64,000 nucleotides of DNA from Weissella minor. Lineage in GTDB: Bacteria > Bacillota > Bacilli > Lactobacillales > Lactobacillaceae. This document shows positions 43,582 through 53,231 of this stretch, one piece after another (the stretch's first letter is position 1; every line of letters begins with the position of its first letter). Below the pieces are notes generated by a model. The model searched no databases, was not told the origin of the DNA, and saw nothing but the letters and a program-made list of their open reading frames with translations. The stretch spans positions 63,594-127,593 of the forward strand of contig NZ_JQCD01000030.1 of assembly GCF_001437425.1 (NCBI RefSeq). Direction: 5' to 3'. A program made the position numbers and the translations under genes.

Positions 43582-44519
43582 TGCGAATTGGATTGTTATT
43601 AAGTGGCCAAGGTGCACAAAAAGCCGGCATGGGGCGTGATCTATTTGATAGTAACGCAGACTATCGTGCTGTTGTTGAACGCGCTAGCGAGTTAATGGGA
43701 TGTGATTTTCAAAAGGATATTTTGGAGGATGACGCCAAGTTAGCTCAGACACAATATGCGCAAGTTGCCATTTATACAATGTCAATGGGAATTTATGCTG
43801 CGTTAGATGATGCGATTAAAGAGCAAGTTGTTGGGACCCTAGGCCTTAGTTTAGGTGAATATACAGCTTTAACCATTGCAGGGAGTCTCACTTTTGATCA
43901 AGCATTTAATATTTTGAAAGATCGCGGTCGCTTTATGCAAGCTGCAAGTGAAGAAGTTTCTAGTAAAATGATTGTTGTATTAAGCGAACAACAAGCAGAA
44001 ATTTTGAAATTAATGCAACAAGCACAAAGCGAAGGCGCAACGCTATATCCTGCTAATTTTAATACACCAAAGCAGTTGGTCATTGCCGGACTTGGTTCTG
44101 ATATTGACAGTTTTACCAATACACTAACAGCTAAAGATATCCGTGTGGTACCGCTAGCTGTTAGTGGGGCTTTTCATACACCCTTTATGGCGAGTGCGGG
44201 GACCAAATTAGTGGAACGTTTAGCAACCGAATCATTTGGGGCTTTAACGATGCCAGTTTATTCAAACACAACTGGTCGTGTCTTTGAGGATATTCAGGCA
44301 ACCCTAAACGAGCAAATTGTTAAGCCAACGCATTTTTCAGATGCAATGTTGGCAATGGCAGATGCCGGTTTGGATGCAACGATTGAATTAGGACCAGATA
44401 AAACATTAACAAAATTTGCTAAGCAAATGCTTGATAAGGATGTTGCGCGTTATAGTATTAATGACTTAGCATCTTTGGAGAGTGTGACGCTAAAATTAGC
44501 TGAAGGCGAGGAAATCTGA
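43581..44519 (+). CDS. fabD: Malonyl-CoA:ACP transacylase (FabD)
   Basis: The ATG at 43581 overlaps the fabK stop (TAATG). The 312-residue protein has LSGQGAQKAGMG at the start and the GLSLGEYTAL serine elbow. GAFHTPFM carries the catalytic His, and IELGPDKTLTKF lies near the end. It loads malonyl groups onto acyl carrier protein. The start of fabG overlaps its stop. Confidence 0.96.
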   Translation: MRIGLLLSGQGAQKAGMGRDLFDSNADYRAVVERASELMGCDFQKDILEDDAKLAQTQYAQVAIYTMSMGIYAALDDAIKEQVVGTLGLSLGEYTALTIAGSLTFDQAFNILKDRGRFMQAASEEVSSKMIVVLSEQQAEILKLMQQAQSEGATLYPANFNTPKQLVIAGLGSDIDSFTNTLTAKDIRVVPLAVSGAFHTPFMASAGTKLVERLATESFGALTMPVYSNTTGRVFEDIQATLNEQIVKPTHFSDAMLAMADAGLDATIELGPDKTLTKFAKQMLDKDVARYSINDLASLESVTLKLAEGEEI

Positions 44520-45241
44520 TGGATTTAAAGGATAAGAATGTCTTAATTACTGGATCAACGCGTGGAATTGGTTTGTCAATTGCTAAGCGTTTCAGTGCAC
44601 AAGGGGCAAATGTTATTTTGCATGGTCGTTCAGAACCAAAGCCTGAGGTTTTAGCTGCTTTTCCAGAAGGAACTAAATTTATTACGGGCGACATTTCAGA
44701 TGCACAAGCAATGAAGGATGTATTAACGGCGTTGATTGCGGATGTTGATCACATTGATGTGTTAGTTAATAATGCTGGAATTGTGAAGGATACATTGACA
44801 ATTCGGATGTCAACAGATGCTTTTGCGGATGTGGTGAATACGAATTTGAATGGCACTTTTAATGTGACACAACCTATTTTCAAGCATATGCTTAAGCAAC
44901 GTACTGGTGTGATTTTAAATATGTCTTCAATTGTTGGGTTGCATGGAAATATTGGCCAAGCGAATTATTCTGCATCTAAGGCAGGTTTAATTGGTCTAAC
45001 CAAGTCACTTGCTAAGGAAGGTGCCATGCGTGGTGTTCGCGTTAATGCGATTGCCCCAGGGATGATTGCATCAGATATGACGAGTCAATTGAGCGAAAAA
45101 ATGCAAACAACAATTAAAGAGTCAATTCCATTGAAACGTTTCGGTGAAGTTGATGAAATTGCACAAACAGCACAATTCTTAGTGGAAAACGAATACTTGA
45201 CCGGACAAACAATCACGGTTGATGGTGGGCTTTCACTTTAA
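44519..45241 (+). CDS. fabG: 3-oxoacyl-ACP reductase (FabG)
   Basis: The 240-residue short-chain dehydrogenase has the NADPH motif GSTRGIGLSIAKRF, NNAGIVKD, and the Ser-Tyr-Lys catalytic set (NMSSIVG and YSASKAG). The C-terminal FLVENEYLTGQTITVDGG is typical. It performs the first reduction in chain elongation. Confidence 0.97.
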   Translation: MDLKDKNVLITGSTRGIGLSIAKRFSAQGANVILHGRSEPKPEVLAAFPEGTKFITGDISDAQAMKDVLTALIADVDHIDVLVNNAGIVKDTLTIRMSTDAFADVVNTNLNGTFNVTQPIFKHMLKQRTGVILNMSSIVGLHGNIGQANYSASKAGLIGLTKSLAKEGAMRGVRVNAIAPGMIASDMTSQLSEKMQTTIKESIPLKRFGEVDEIAQTAQFLVENEYLTGQTITVDGGLSL

Positions 45242-45266
45242 TTTGAAATAGTTGAGGTAAACAAAA

Positions 45267-46499
45267 ATGACAAGAGTTGTAATAACTGGGTTAGGTGCGG
45301 TTACACCACTTGGTAATTCAGCCACGACTTATTTAGATAATCTAATGGCTGGAAAAATTGGGATTACAGAAATCACAAAGTTTGATCCATCAGAAACTGG
45401 TATCTCAGTAGCAGGTGAAGTAAAAGACTTTGATCCAGCAGAACGTGTTGGAAAACGTGAAGCCCGTAAAATGGATTTGTTTTCACAATATGGGGTTCAT
45501 GCAGCAGGTGAAGCTCTTGAGCAAGCGGGTATTGATGAAGAAAATACGGATCCAGCTCGGATGGGGGTCATTTTGGGTAATGGAATTGGTGGCTTGATTA
45601 CGATTCAGCAACAAGTTATCAAGATGCACGACAAAGGACCTCGTCGCGTGAGCCCAATGTTCGTCCCAATGGCAATTCCTAACATGTTGTCTGGAAACGT
45701 TTCAATGCGCTACGGTGCCAAAAATGTGAATTATGTGCTTTCAACAGCCTGTGCTTCAGCAACAAATGCAATTGGAGAAGCGTATATGCGCATTCAAAAT
45801 GGCATGGCTGATGTCATGATTACCGGTGGGTCAGAAGCAACCATTGAAGAAATGGGTATTTCTGGTTTTGCGGCGTTGACGGCCCTATCAAAAAATACAG
45901 ACCCTGAACATGCATCACTGCCATTTGATGAAGATCGTAATGGCTTTGTGATGGGTGAAGGATCTGGAATTGTCATCATTGAGTCTTTGGAACACGCACA
46001 AGCGCGTGGTGCTGAAATCTTAGGTGAAGTTGTTGGATATGGTGCCAATTCAGATGCTTATCATTTGACGGCGCCAACACCTGATGGTTCAGGACCTGCT
46101 GGTGCGATGGAATTGGCCTTAGAAAATGCGCACTTAGAACCAAGTCAAATTGACTACCTAAATGCACATGGAACGGCGACACCAACTAATGATGCTGCCG
46201 AAGCCAATGCAATCACACGTGTATTCGGTGATCGTGGTGTTGATGTCTCATCAACTAAGGGAATGACTGGACACTTACTTGGTGCAGCTGGTGCCGTTGA
46301 AGCGATTGCTGCCATCGGTGCAACTTTACGCGATGAAATGCCAGCAAACATTGGTGTAACACATCAAGATGAAGCGACAAAGGGTGTTAAGTTAGTTGAA
46401 TTAGGCCAGCAGAAGAAACCAGTTCATTATGCAATGTCTGCTAACTATGGTTTTGGTGGACATAATGCAGCTTTGATCTTTAAGGATTGGAGTGAATAA
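45267..46499 (+). CDS. fabF: 3-oxoacyl-ACP synthase II (FabF)
   Basis: The 410-residue elongation condensing enzyme has the Cys in STACASATNAIG, and His residues in NAHGTATPTND and KGMTGHLLGAAG. ANYGFGGHNA is at the C-terminus. No FabB is present in the cluster. The stop overlaps, within a few bases, the accB start. Confidence 0.97.
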   Translation: MTRVVITGLGAVTPLGNSATTYLDNLMAGKIGITEITKFDPSETGISVAGEVKDFDPAERVGKREARKMDLFSQYGVHAAGEALEQAGIDEENTDPARMGVILGNGIGGLITIQQQVIKMHDKGPRRVSPMFVPMAIPNMLSGNVSMRYGAKNVNYVLSTACASATNAIGEAYMRIQNGMADVMITGGSEATIEEMGISGFAALTALSKNTDPEHASLPFDEDRNGFVMGEGSGIVIIESLEHAQARGAEILGEVVGYGANSDAYHLTAPTPDGSGPAGAMELALENAHLEPSQIDYLNAHGTATPTNDAAEANAITRVFGDRGVDVSSTKGMTGHLLGAAGAVEAIAAIGATLRDEMPANIGVTHQDEATKGVKLVELGQQKKPVHYAMSANYGFGGHNAALIFKDWSE

Positions 46500-46500
46500 G

Positions 46501-46962
46501 ATGGAATTAACATTAGATGAATTAAAAGATTTAATCCAAACCATTAATGATAGTGAATTACGTGAATTTTCAATTAATGAAGGTGATTATGCGCTTCATT
46601 TAAGTAAAAATGATGCCCCAACAATGGTTCAGCCAGCTGTGGTACCTGAAGTCATGAGTGACGGGGCAGGATCTGTCACAAGTACTGAAACACAAAATGA
46701 TGCCCAACCAGCTGAAGTGCTGGGGAGTTTTATTACCGCACCATTAGTTGGAACAGCCTACTTGCGTCCAAATCCAGATGCTAAGCCATTTGTTAATGTT
46801 GGGGATCATGTCGCTGTTGGTGACCAAGTTGCCTTGATTGAAGCCATGAAATTGATGACACCGATTAAGAGTGATGTCGCGGGTACCGTGAAACGAATTC
46901 TGGTATCAGATGAAGATATGGTTGATTACGATATGAATTTGATTGAAATTCTACCTGATTAG
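46501..46962 (+). CDS. accB: Acetyl-CoA carboxylase biotin carboxyl carrier protein
   Basis: The ATG at 46501 lies just after the fabF stop. The 153-residue protein has an N-terminal helical part, a short Pro/Ala-rich linker and the C-terminal biotinyl domain, with the modified Lys in EAMKLMT. The thumb-type sequence SFITAPLVGTAYLRPNPDAKPF precedes it in segments. It carries CO2 between AccC and AccAD. Confidence 0.95.
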   Translation: MELTLDELKDLIQTINDSELREFSINEGDYALHLSKNDAPTMVQPAVVPEVMSDGAGSVTSTETQNDAQPAEVLGSFITAPLVGTAYLRPNPDAKPFVNVGDHVAVGDQVALIEAMKLMTPIKSDVAGTVKRILVSDEDMVDYDMNLIEILPD

Positions 46963-46988
46963 CAGAATGTAAAATGAGGGGTTTTTAA

Positions 46989-47417
46989 ATGGATTTAAAT
47001 ACACAAGAAGTTCAAGAAATTTTGCCACATCGCTATCCCATGTTGTTAGTTGATCGTGTGGAAGATTTGATTCCAGGTGAAACAGCAACAGGGATTAAAA
47101 ATGTATCGATGAACGAAGAAGTTTTCCAAGGTCATTTTCCTGGAAACCCAACTTTTCCTGGGGTATTAATGGTTGAAGCATTGGCCCAAACGGGGGCGAT
47201 TGCCATTCTGTCATTACCTGAATATAAAGGGAAGACTGTTTATTTGGCTAGCATTCCAAAGGCACGTTTCCGTAAGAAGGTTGAACCTGGGGATCAATTA
47301 AAGTTGACCGTCGAGCTTGAACGCTTCCGTGGACGAATGGGTGTTGGTAAAGGAACTGCTTATGTTAATGGTAAGCGTGTGACAACAGCTGAGTTAACAT
47401 TTGCGATTGGAGATTAA
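46989..47417 (+). CDS. fabZ: 3-hydroxyacyl-ACP dehydratase FabZ, second copy
   Basis: The 142-residue hot-dog protein has LPHRYPMLLVDRV, the catalytic His in FQGHFPGNPTFPGV and the Glu in VEALAQTG. Its place between accB and accC is the standard site of fabZ in streptococci, so this is the likely general dehydratase. The copy at 40331 is the extra one. Confidence 0.96.
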   Translation: MDLNTQEVQEILPHRYPMLLVDRVEDLIPGETATGIKNVSMNEEVFQGHFPGNPTFPGVLMVEALAQTGAIAILSLPEYKGKTVYLASIPKARFRKKVEPGDQLKLTVELERFRGRMGVGKGTAYVNGKRVTTAELTFAIGD

Positions 47418-47419
47418 CC

Positions 47420-48817
47420 ATGTTCAAAAAAGTTTTAGTTGCCAATCGTGGTGAAATTGCGGTTAGAATTATCCGTACATTACGCGAAATGGGGATCCAA
47501 TCCGTTGCTGTTTATTCAACAGCAGATAAAGATAGTCTTCATGTAAAATTGGCAGATGAGGCTGTTGCGATTGGTGGTCCTCGCGCTCAAGATAGTTATT
47601 TAGATATGAATAACATTTTAAGCGCAGCCTTATTGACCGGTGCTGATGCAATTCACCCGGGTTATGGCTTTCTTTCTGAAAATGAAATGTTTGCGGAAAT
47701 GGTTACGGCCGTGGGCATTAAATGGATTGGTCCGAGTGCGGATGTGATTGCCTTGATGGGGAATAAAGCACAAGCACGAGAAGCCATGCGTAAAGCTGGC
47801 GTTCCAGTGATTCCGGGTTCTGAAGGTTTTGTTCGTGATGTGAAAGCAGTTGAGCAGATTGCTGACAAGATTGGTTATCCAATTTTGTTGAAAGCGGCTG
47901 CTGGTGGCGGTGGTAAAGGGATGCGTTTTGTGTATCATGCAGATGAATTACAAACGCAATTTACTGATGCGCAACATGAAGCGCGGGCCGCTTTTGGGGA
48001 TGATCACTTATATGTTGAAAAAGTGATGACGGATGTACGCCATATTGAAATGCAAATTATGCGTGATCAATTTGGCCACTATGTTTATTTTCCTGAACGT
48101 AATTGTTCGCTACAGCGAAAGAATCAAAAGTTGATTGAAGAAACACCTGCAGTGGGTGTTTCGGAGGAGCAACGTGCCGATTTGGGAGCAATTGCCAAAT
48201 TAGCCGTTGAGTCCATTGATTATGAAAATACAGGGACGATTGAATTTTTGGAAGATGCGCAAGGAAATTTTTATTTCATGGAAATGAACACGCGTATTCA
48301 AGTTGAACATCCCGTAACAGAAATGTTAGTGAATGTGGACTTAGTCCGTCTTCAAGTCCTTGTGGCAGCAGGTGAAGCATTGCCAATGGAACAAGCTGAT
48401 ATTCACATGCAAGGTCATGTGATTGAAGCGCGCATTAATGCTGAAGTTCCTGAAAAAGGATTTCTACCAAGTACTGGTTTAATTTCTGATTTATTTTGGC
48501 CAAATGGTGGTTTAGGTGCGCGTATTGATACGGGTATTTATAATCAAGACCGGGTACAACCCTATTATGATGCCATGATTGGGAAAGTGATTGCCAAAGA
48601 TGATGACCGTACACTTGCCTTACAAAAGTTACGGCGTTTGCTATCAGAAGTACACATTGGTGGTATTCAAACAAATCGTGCTTTTCAGTTAGATTTATTA
48701 TCGGATGCACATTTTGTTTCCGGTGATTTTAATACAACTTATATAGAGGATTATTTCTTGCCAGCTTGGCAAGAAACAGTGAAGGAGGATAGCAATGGGA
48801 GCGGTACATCAATTTAA
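47420..48817 (+). CDS. accC: Acetyl-CoA carboxylase biotin carboxylase subunit
   Basis: The 465-residue ATP-grasp enzyme carboxylates biotin on AccB. Visible are [25 protein letters not shown], the glycine-rich ATP loop [13 protein letters not shown], the [13 protein letters not shown] metal site, and EARINAE. Its last 23 bases overlap accD in another frame, so the two are coupled. Confidence 0.97.
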   Translation: MFKKVLVANRGEIAVRIIRTLREMGIQSVAVYSTADKDSLHVKLADEAVAIGGPRAQDSYLDMNNILSAALLTGADAIHPGYGFLSENEMFAEMVTAVGIKWIGPSADVIALMGNKAQAREAMRKAGVPVIPGSEGFVRDVKAVEQIADKIGYPILLKAAAGGGGKGMRFVYHADELQTQFTDAQHEARAAFGDDHLYVEKVMTDVRHIEMQIMRDQFGHYVYFPERNCSLQRKNQKLIEETPAVGVSEEQRADLGAIAKLAVESIDYENTGTIEFLEDAQGNFYFMEMNTRIQVEHPVTEMLVNVDLVRLQVLVAAGEALPMEQADIHMQGHVIEARINAEVPEKGFLPSTGLISDLFWPNGGLGARIDTGIYNQDRVQPYYDAMIGKVIAKDDDRTLALQKLRRLLSEVHIGGIQTNRAFQLDLLSDAHFVSGDFNTTYIEDYFLPAWQETVKEDSNGSGTSI

Positions 48818-49625
48818 AAATGAACCTTCTGATGCAGCAAAAAAAGTGCCGGATGGTCTTTTTGTTGACTGCCCTTACTGTCATACTCACTTTTATGAAA
48901 AGCAACTTGGTGCCTATAAAGAATGTCCTGAGTGTGGTTATGCTTTCCGTTTGACGGCGCAAGAACGCATTGATCAATTAGTCGATGCGGATACTTTTGT
49001 CGAAATGGATGCGCATTTGTCATTGCAAAACCCAAGTTTTCCTGGATATTCTGAAAAATTGCATAAAGCGCAGCGGGCAACGCAGATGCGCGATGCAGTC
49101 ATGACAGGCTTGGCTGAAGTACAGGGCCAAAAAATTGCGCTAGGTGTGATGGATAGCCATTTTGTGATGGGATCTTTGGGAACCATCGTTGGTGAAAAAA
49201 TTACGCGTTTATTTGAAAAAGCGTTGCAGGAGCACTTGCCAGTTGTCTTGTTTACGGCCTCAGGTGGGGCACGTATGCAAGAAGGGATTCAATCCTTAAT
49301 GCAGATGGCAAAAATTTCAGGCGCATTAGCCCGTTTTCAACAAGCTGGTTTATTTTATCTGGTTGTGCTTACTGATCCAACGACAGGTGGTGTGACCGCC
49401 TCGTTTGCGATGGATGGGGATGTGACTTTAGCTGAATCACATGCGTTAATTGGTTTTGCCGGACGCCGTGTGATTGAACAAACATTACATGAAAAATTAC
49501 CAGATGATTTCCAACGCGCTGAATCATTGCAGAAACAAGGTTTTGTGGATGCCATTATTAAGCGACCTGATTTAGCAGATACTATCGCTAAGCTAGTACG
49601 AATGCATCAAAGAAAAGAGGTCTAA
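48795..49625 (+). CDS. accD: Acetyl-CoA carboxylase carboxyltransferase beta subunit
   Basis: The 276-residue subunit begins with a four-cysteine zinc ribbon (CPYCHTHF and CPECGY). The crotonase-like carboxyltransferase domain follows, with [11 protein letters not shown] and [13 protein letters not shown]. The ATG lies inside accC after GAAGGAGG. With AccA it transfers the carboxyl group to acetyl-CoA. Confidence 0.97.
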   Translation: MGAVHQFKNEPSDAAKKVPDGLFVDCPYCHTHFYEKQLGAYKECPECGYAFRLTAQERIDQLVDADTFVEMDAHLSLQNPSFPGYSEKLHKAQRATQMRDAVMTGLAEVQGQKIALGVMDSHFVMGSLGTIVGEKITRLFEKALQEHLPVVLFTASGGARMQEGIQSLMQMAKISGALARFQQAGLFYLVVLTDPTTGGVTASFAMDGDVTLAESHALIGFAGRRVIEQTLHEKLPDDFQRAESLQKQGFVDAIIKRPDLADTIAKLVRMHQRKEV

Positions 49626-49626
49626 C

Positions 49627-50409
49627 ATGAATTTATTTAAACGTGAGTTAGACCCAGCAGAAATTGTTGCAAAATCTCGTGAAGATCGTTATCCAGCAAA
49701 TTATATTATTCAATCATTATTTTCGGACTTTTTTGAAATGCACGGTGATCGCTTAAATGGTGATGATCCAAGCATTATTGCTGGTGTTGCGATGCTGAAT
49801 GAGCAACCTGTGACAGTTATTGCCATTGATAAAGGTGTTACCTTAGATGAAAAGGTCGCTAAACGAAACGGGTCGCCAACACCTAATGGTTACCGTAAAG
49901 CGCAACGAATGATGGAACAAGCAGAAAAGTTTCGTCGTCCCATTATTACGCTGATTAATACACCTGGAGCTTATCCGGGAAAAGAAGCAGAAGAAAATGG
50001 TCAAGGTGAAGCAATTGCTCAATCTATTTTAAAGAGCATGCAATTAACGGTGCCAATTATTGCGATTATTTACGGTGAAGGTGGTTCAGGTGGGGCGCTA
50101 GCATTAGCGACCGCCGATGAAGTTTGGATGCTCGAAAATGCGACTTATTCGGTGTTATCACCTGAAGGTTTTGCTTCTATTCTATGGAAAGATGGTAAAC
50201 GTTCTGATGAAGCAGCCCGCATTATGGGCTTAACGGCTAATGAATTGTTTGATCAAGGGGTGATTGATTATGTTATCCCTGAAGGTTGGACAAAACGTCG
50301 TTTAATGCGCTTGATTCAATTACGTTTAGAGCAATCGATTGAACGGCTCATGAAGTATGATCCGAATGAATTGGTTGCGCGCCGACAACAACGATTTAGA
50401 AAATTTTAA
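49627..50409 (+). CDS. accA: Acetyl-CoA carboxylase carboxyltransferase alpha subunit
   Basis: The 260-residue subunit has the N-terminal helix with ILE-type DPAEIVAKSRE. The family landmarks are FEMHGDRLNGDDPSIIAG, INTPGAYPGKEAEENGQGEAIA and YGEGGSGGALAL. It lacks the longer N-terminal helix of E. coli AccA, as in other lactic acid bacteria. It is the last gene of the fab/acc operon. Confidence 0.97.
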   Translation: MNLFKRELDPAEIVAKSREDRYPANYIIQSLFSDFFEMHGDRLNGDDPSIIAGVAMLNEQPVTVIAIDKGVTLDEKVAKRNGSPTPNGYRKAQRMMEQAEKFRRPIITLINTPGAYPGKEAEENGQGEAIAQSILKSMQLTVPIIAIIYGEGGSGGALALATADEVWMLENATYSVLSPEGFASILWKDGKRSDEAARIMGLTANELFDQGVIDYVIPEGWTKRRLMRLIQLRLEQSIERLMKYDPNELVARRQQRFRKF

Positions 50410-50417
50410 AATGATAA

Positions 50418-50457
50418 CAAAAAAGCAGTTACTTAAATTTAAGTAACTGCTTTTTTT
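50418..50457. terminator. Bidirectional terminator between accA and pepQ
   Basis: AAAAAGCAGTTACTT pairs with AAGTAACTGCTTTTT. It ends both convergent units; the pepQ stop overlaps it. Confidence 0.9.
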
Positions 50458-51556
50458 AGTCAATAATTTGTAATTCTTTTGAAGAGTGGGTGAAAGAATC
50501 AGCACCATTCTCAGTTAGGACAATTGAATCTTCAATTCGAATTCCCAAATCACCGGGGATGTAAATACCAGGTTCAATTGAGAAGGCCATGCCAGGTTCC
50601 AAAACCAATTCGTTGTTTTCAGCAATTTGAATTGATTCATGCACAGAACTACCAAGTCCATGCCCAAGGCGATGCACGAAATATTCACCATAACCAGCCT
50701 TAGTGATAACGTCACGGGCAATCCCATCAAGTTCACCAGCAGTCATACCAGGTTTAACGGCGTCTTGAGCCGCTAGCTGCGCTTCAAGCACAACATTGTA
50801 GATATCGCGTTGGTGGTCAGAAACTTGCTTAAAGGCGACTGTACGCGTGCTGTCTGAGACGTAGCCATCATAAACGGTTCCTAAGTCAAACAGCGCTAAA
50901 TCACCATTTTGGAGCTTCGTCTGTCCGGTTGAACCATGTGGGTTAGCAGCATGCTGACCAAACTGAACAAGGGTTTCAAATGACATGGCAGGTACACCAG
51001 ATGCTTTAATGTGATATTCCAAAGCTGCCATTACTTCAAGTTCGCTTTTTCCTTCAGCAAGGGCATCAAATCCAAATTGGAAGGCACGATCGGCATCATC
51101 ACCCGCGTGATGCATTTTTTCAATTTCACTTGCTGTTTTAATTAAACGCATCCGCTCAATTAGAGGTGTGATATCTCCATTAAACTGGGCATCCGGCACA
51201 GCTTGTTGAATGCGCTTGGCACGGTCTAGGGTCAAGGTACCTTGTTCAACGGCCCAATTCTTTGTTTGGTGTGTAAGTGCCTTAATATGGTCACCAATTA
51301 ACGCAAACGGATTTTGTGAGTCTTGATAACCATAAACAGGATAAGGCCATCCTGCTTCTTTGACTGCTTCAACTTCTAAAGCAGGAGCAAAAATAAATGG
51401 ATCAGCTTGTGGGAAGAGGACAAGCGCCAAAATACGTTCAATCGGGTCTGATTCAAAACCAGTTAGGTATGAAATTGCATGATAGTCGGAAATGTAGCCA
51501 ACATCATGACCTGTCTCATTGAGCCAGTTTTGAAGTTCTTTAATATTTTGATACAT
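50456..51556 (-). CDS. pepQ: Xaa-Pro dipeptidase PepQ
   Basis: The ATG at 51556 lies seven bases after AAAGGAGC; an in-frame TTG at 51562 is closer and less likely. The 366-residue M24 enzyme splits Xaa-Pro dipeptides. Metal ligands are in DLGTVYDGYVSD, the HRLGHGLGSSVHE His, EPGIYIPG and GIRIEDS. It is divergent from ccpA, the arrangement known in lactobacilli, where ccpA and pepQ share a control region. Confidence 0.96.
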   Translation of the reverse strand: MYQNIKELQNWLNETGHDVGYISDYHAISYLTGFESDPIERILALVLFPQADPFIFAPALEVEAVKEAGWPYPVYGYQDSQNPFALIGDHIKALTHQTKNWAVEQGTLTLDRAKRIQQAVPDAQFNGDITPLIERMRLIKTASEIEKMHHAGDDADRAFQFGFDALAEGKSELEVMAALEYHIKASGVPAMSFETLVQFGQHAANPHGSTGQTKLQNGDLALFDLGTVYDGYVSDSTRTVAFKQVSDHQRDIYNVVLEAQLAAQDAVKPGMTAGELDGIARDVITKAGYGEYFVHRLGHGLGSSVHESIQIAENNELVLEPGMAFSIEPGIYIPGDLGIRIEDSIVLTENGADSFTHSSKELQIID

Positions 51557-51688
51557 TAGCAATGCTCCTTTTTCTTAAATTACTCTCATTGTACACGTTT
51601 TCAGAAATCAATGTGTTATTTTTGAAAAAATTATGCTAAAATGAGTTCTTGCGAAATGAAAAAGATATGAAAGCGTGTTAAAATAACA

Positions 51689-51704
51689 ATGGTAGCGCTT
51701 ACAA
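51689..51704. promoter_or_regulatory. Catabolite-responsive element (cre) before ccpA
   Basis: TGGTAGCGCTTACA closely matches the cre consensus TGWAANCGNTNNCA, with one mismatch. It lies about 20 bases before the ccpA start, suggesting CcpA autoregulation. It may also affect pepQ, whose start is about 130 bases away. Confidence 0.7.
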
Positions 51705-51725
51705 TAAAAACGAAGGAGTTTATTT

Positions 51726-52730
51726 ATGGATAAACAAACAATCACCATCTATGACGTGGCCCGTGAAGCCAAAGTATCAATGGCAACCGTGTCACGTGTT
51801 GTGAATGGTAACGCAAATGTTAAGCCTGCAACAAAGGAAAAAGTTGAAAAGGTCATCGCTGACTTAGGATACCGTCCTAATGCAGTAGCGCGTGGTTTAG
51901 CATCACGCAAAACCACGACCGTGGGCCTAATTATTCCGGATTTAACTGACCAATATTTTGCTGAACTAGCACGTGGTATTGAAGATGTGGCTCGGATGTA
52001 TGATTATCAAATTATTTTATCAAGTTCAAATGGGACTGATATGAAAACTGATTTGATTGATAATTTATTGGGTAAGCAGGTTGACGGGATGATTTACATG
52101 GGAAATCAAATCGCACCTGACTTCGAGGAACGTTTGATTGAGATTGACTTACCTGTTGTTTTGACAGGAACACTTGATGTTGATAAAAAATTAGCGAGTG
52201 TTAATATTGATTATTTCCGTGCCTTTAGCGCTGCCACAAAACGTTTGATTGAGCATGGGCATAAAGAAATTGCCTTTGTTTCAGTTCCGATTACGAAACA
52301 TACAAAACAAGATTATAAGCTAAAGGGTTACCAAGATGCATTAGTACAGGCTGGCTTAGGGCTTAGTGATAAGCTTGTCTTTGAAGCAGATGCTACTTAT
52401 GAAGCAGGGTATGCTGCGGCTAAGTCAATTGCTGATTCAGATGCGACTGCTGCAATGGTGGCCACTGATGAAATGGCAGCTGGTGTATTGAATGGTTTGA
52501 CTGATCTAGGTGTTAAGATACCAGAAGACTTTGAACTGATTTCAAGTAATAATTCCCAATTAACGCAAATTACACGTCCAACGATGGCATCAATTACGCA
52601 ACCAATTTATGACATGGGAGCGGTAGCGATGCGTATGTTAACAAAGCTCATGCAGCATGAAGCTTTAGATGAAACACAAATTGAATTGAATTATGGTTTT
52701 GCTGAACGTGGTTCAATGCGTAAATCATAA
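51726..52730 (+). CDS. ccpA: Catabolite control protein A
   Basis: The 334-residue LacI-family regulator has an N-terminal HTH (IYDVAREAKVSMATVSRVVNG), the hinge helix (PNAVARGLASRKT) and a periplasmic-binding-like core that binds HPr-Ser-P. It represses or activates carbon genes at cre sites. It is divergent from pepQ. A cre precedes it, and a strong terminator follows. Confidence 0.96.
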   Translation: MDKQTITIYDVAREAKVSMATVSRVVNGNANVKPATKEKVEKVIADLGYRPNAVARGLASRKTTTVGLIIPDLTDQYFAELARGIEDVARMYDYQIILSSSNGTDMKTDLIDNLLGKQVDGMIYMGNQIAPDFEERLIEIDLPVVLTGTLDVDKKLASVNIDYFRAFSAATKRLIEHGHKEIAFVSVPITKHTKQDYKLKGYQDALVQAGLGLSDKLVFEADATYEAGYAAAKSIADSDATAAMVATDEMAAGVLNGLTDLGVKIPEDFELISSNNSQLTQITRPTMASITQPIYDMGAVAMRMLTKLMQHEALDETQIELNYGFAERGSMRKS

Positions 52731-52731
52731 A

Positions 52732-52764
52732 AAAAACACCATTTCAAACGAAATGGTGTTTTTT
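52732..52764. terminator. Bidirectional terminator between ccpA and tRNA-Ser
   Basis: AAAACACCATTT pairs with AAATGGTGTTTT with T runs on both strands, closing ccpA and the minus-strand tRNA-Ser. Confidence 0.85.
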
Positions 52765-52776
52765 AGTTTAACAATA

Positions 52777-52865
52777 AGGAGACAACGGGATTTGAACCCG
52801 TGCGCCGGCTCTACACCGGTTCGGCGGATTTCGAGTCCGCTGCATTACCACTCTGCCATATCTCC
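52777..52865 (-). tRNA. tRNA-Ser (anticodon CGA)
   Basis: On the minus strand the cloverleaf has acceptor GGAGATA/TGTCTCC and the anticodon loop CTCGAAA, with CGA reading UCG. A long class II variable arm (CCGG...CCGG) and T arm ACGGGTTCAAATCCCGT complete it. CCA is not encoded. The base at the discriminator position reads T rather than the usual G for serine tRNAs. Its own promoter precedes it. Confidence 0.93.
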
Positions 52866-52879
52866 AAGTACAGTCAATA

Positions 52880-52908
52880 ATTATAAAGCTAATCATCGAA
52901 AGATTCAA
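52880..52908 (-). promoter_or_regulatory. Promoter of tRNA-Ser
   Basis: On the minus strand TTGAAT (52908-52903) and TATAAT (52885-52880), 17-base spacing. The -35 touches the terminator of the tRNA-Glu array. Confidence 0.8.
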
Positions 52909-52942
52909 GAAAACCACCAATTATATAATTGGTGGTTTTCTT
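52907..52942 (-). terminator. Terminator of the tRNA-Glu array
   Basis: AAGAAAACCACCAATT pairs with AATTGGTGGTTTTCTT around a short AT loop, five bases after the last tRNA-Glu. Confidence 0.85.
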
Positions 52943-52946
52943 AGGA

Positions 52947-53018
52947 TAGCTCATCAGGGAATTGAACCCTGGATGCCGGTGTGAAAAACCGGAGTCTTAA
53001 CCACTTGACCAATGAGCC
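52947..53018 (-). tRNA. tRNA-Glu (anticodon TTC), fourth transcribed copy
   Basis: Acceptor GGCTCAT/ATGAGCT (G1-U72 pair), anticodon loop TTTTCAC in a CCGGT/ACCGG stem, and T arm CAGGGTTCAATTCCCTG. The discriminator is A and CCA is not encoded. Confidence 0.95.
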
Positions 53019-53041
53019 ATAAAATTAAAAAAATGAAACAA

Positions 53042-53113
53042 TAGCTCATCAGGGAGTCGAACCCTGGATGCCGGTGTGAAAAACCGGAGTCTTAACCGCT
53101 TGACCAATGAGCC
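53042..53113 (-). tRNA. tRNA-Glu (anticodon TTC), third transcribed copy
   Basis: Same cloverleaf as the neighbours. It differs at the T loop and stem edge (GGTTCGACTCC rather than GGTTCAATTCC) and in the D loop (AGCGGT rather than AGTGGT). It is the only copy of the four with visible changes. Confidence 0.95.
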
Positions 53114-53136
53114 ATAAAATTAAAAAAATGAAGCAA

Positions 53137-53208
53137 TAGCTCATCAGGGAATTGAACCCTGGATGCCGGTGTGAAAAACCGGAGTCTTAACCACTTGACC
53201 AATGAGCC
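53137..53208 (-). tRNA. tRNA-Glu (anticodon TTC), second transcribed copy
   Basis: Identical to the copies at 52947 and 53232 over the 72 bases as read by eye. Anticodon loop TTTTCAC. Confidence 0.95.
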
Positions 53209-53231
53209 ATAAAATTAAAAAAATGAAGCAA

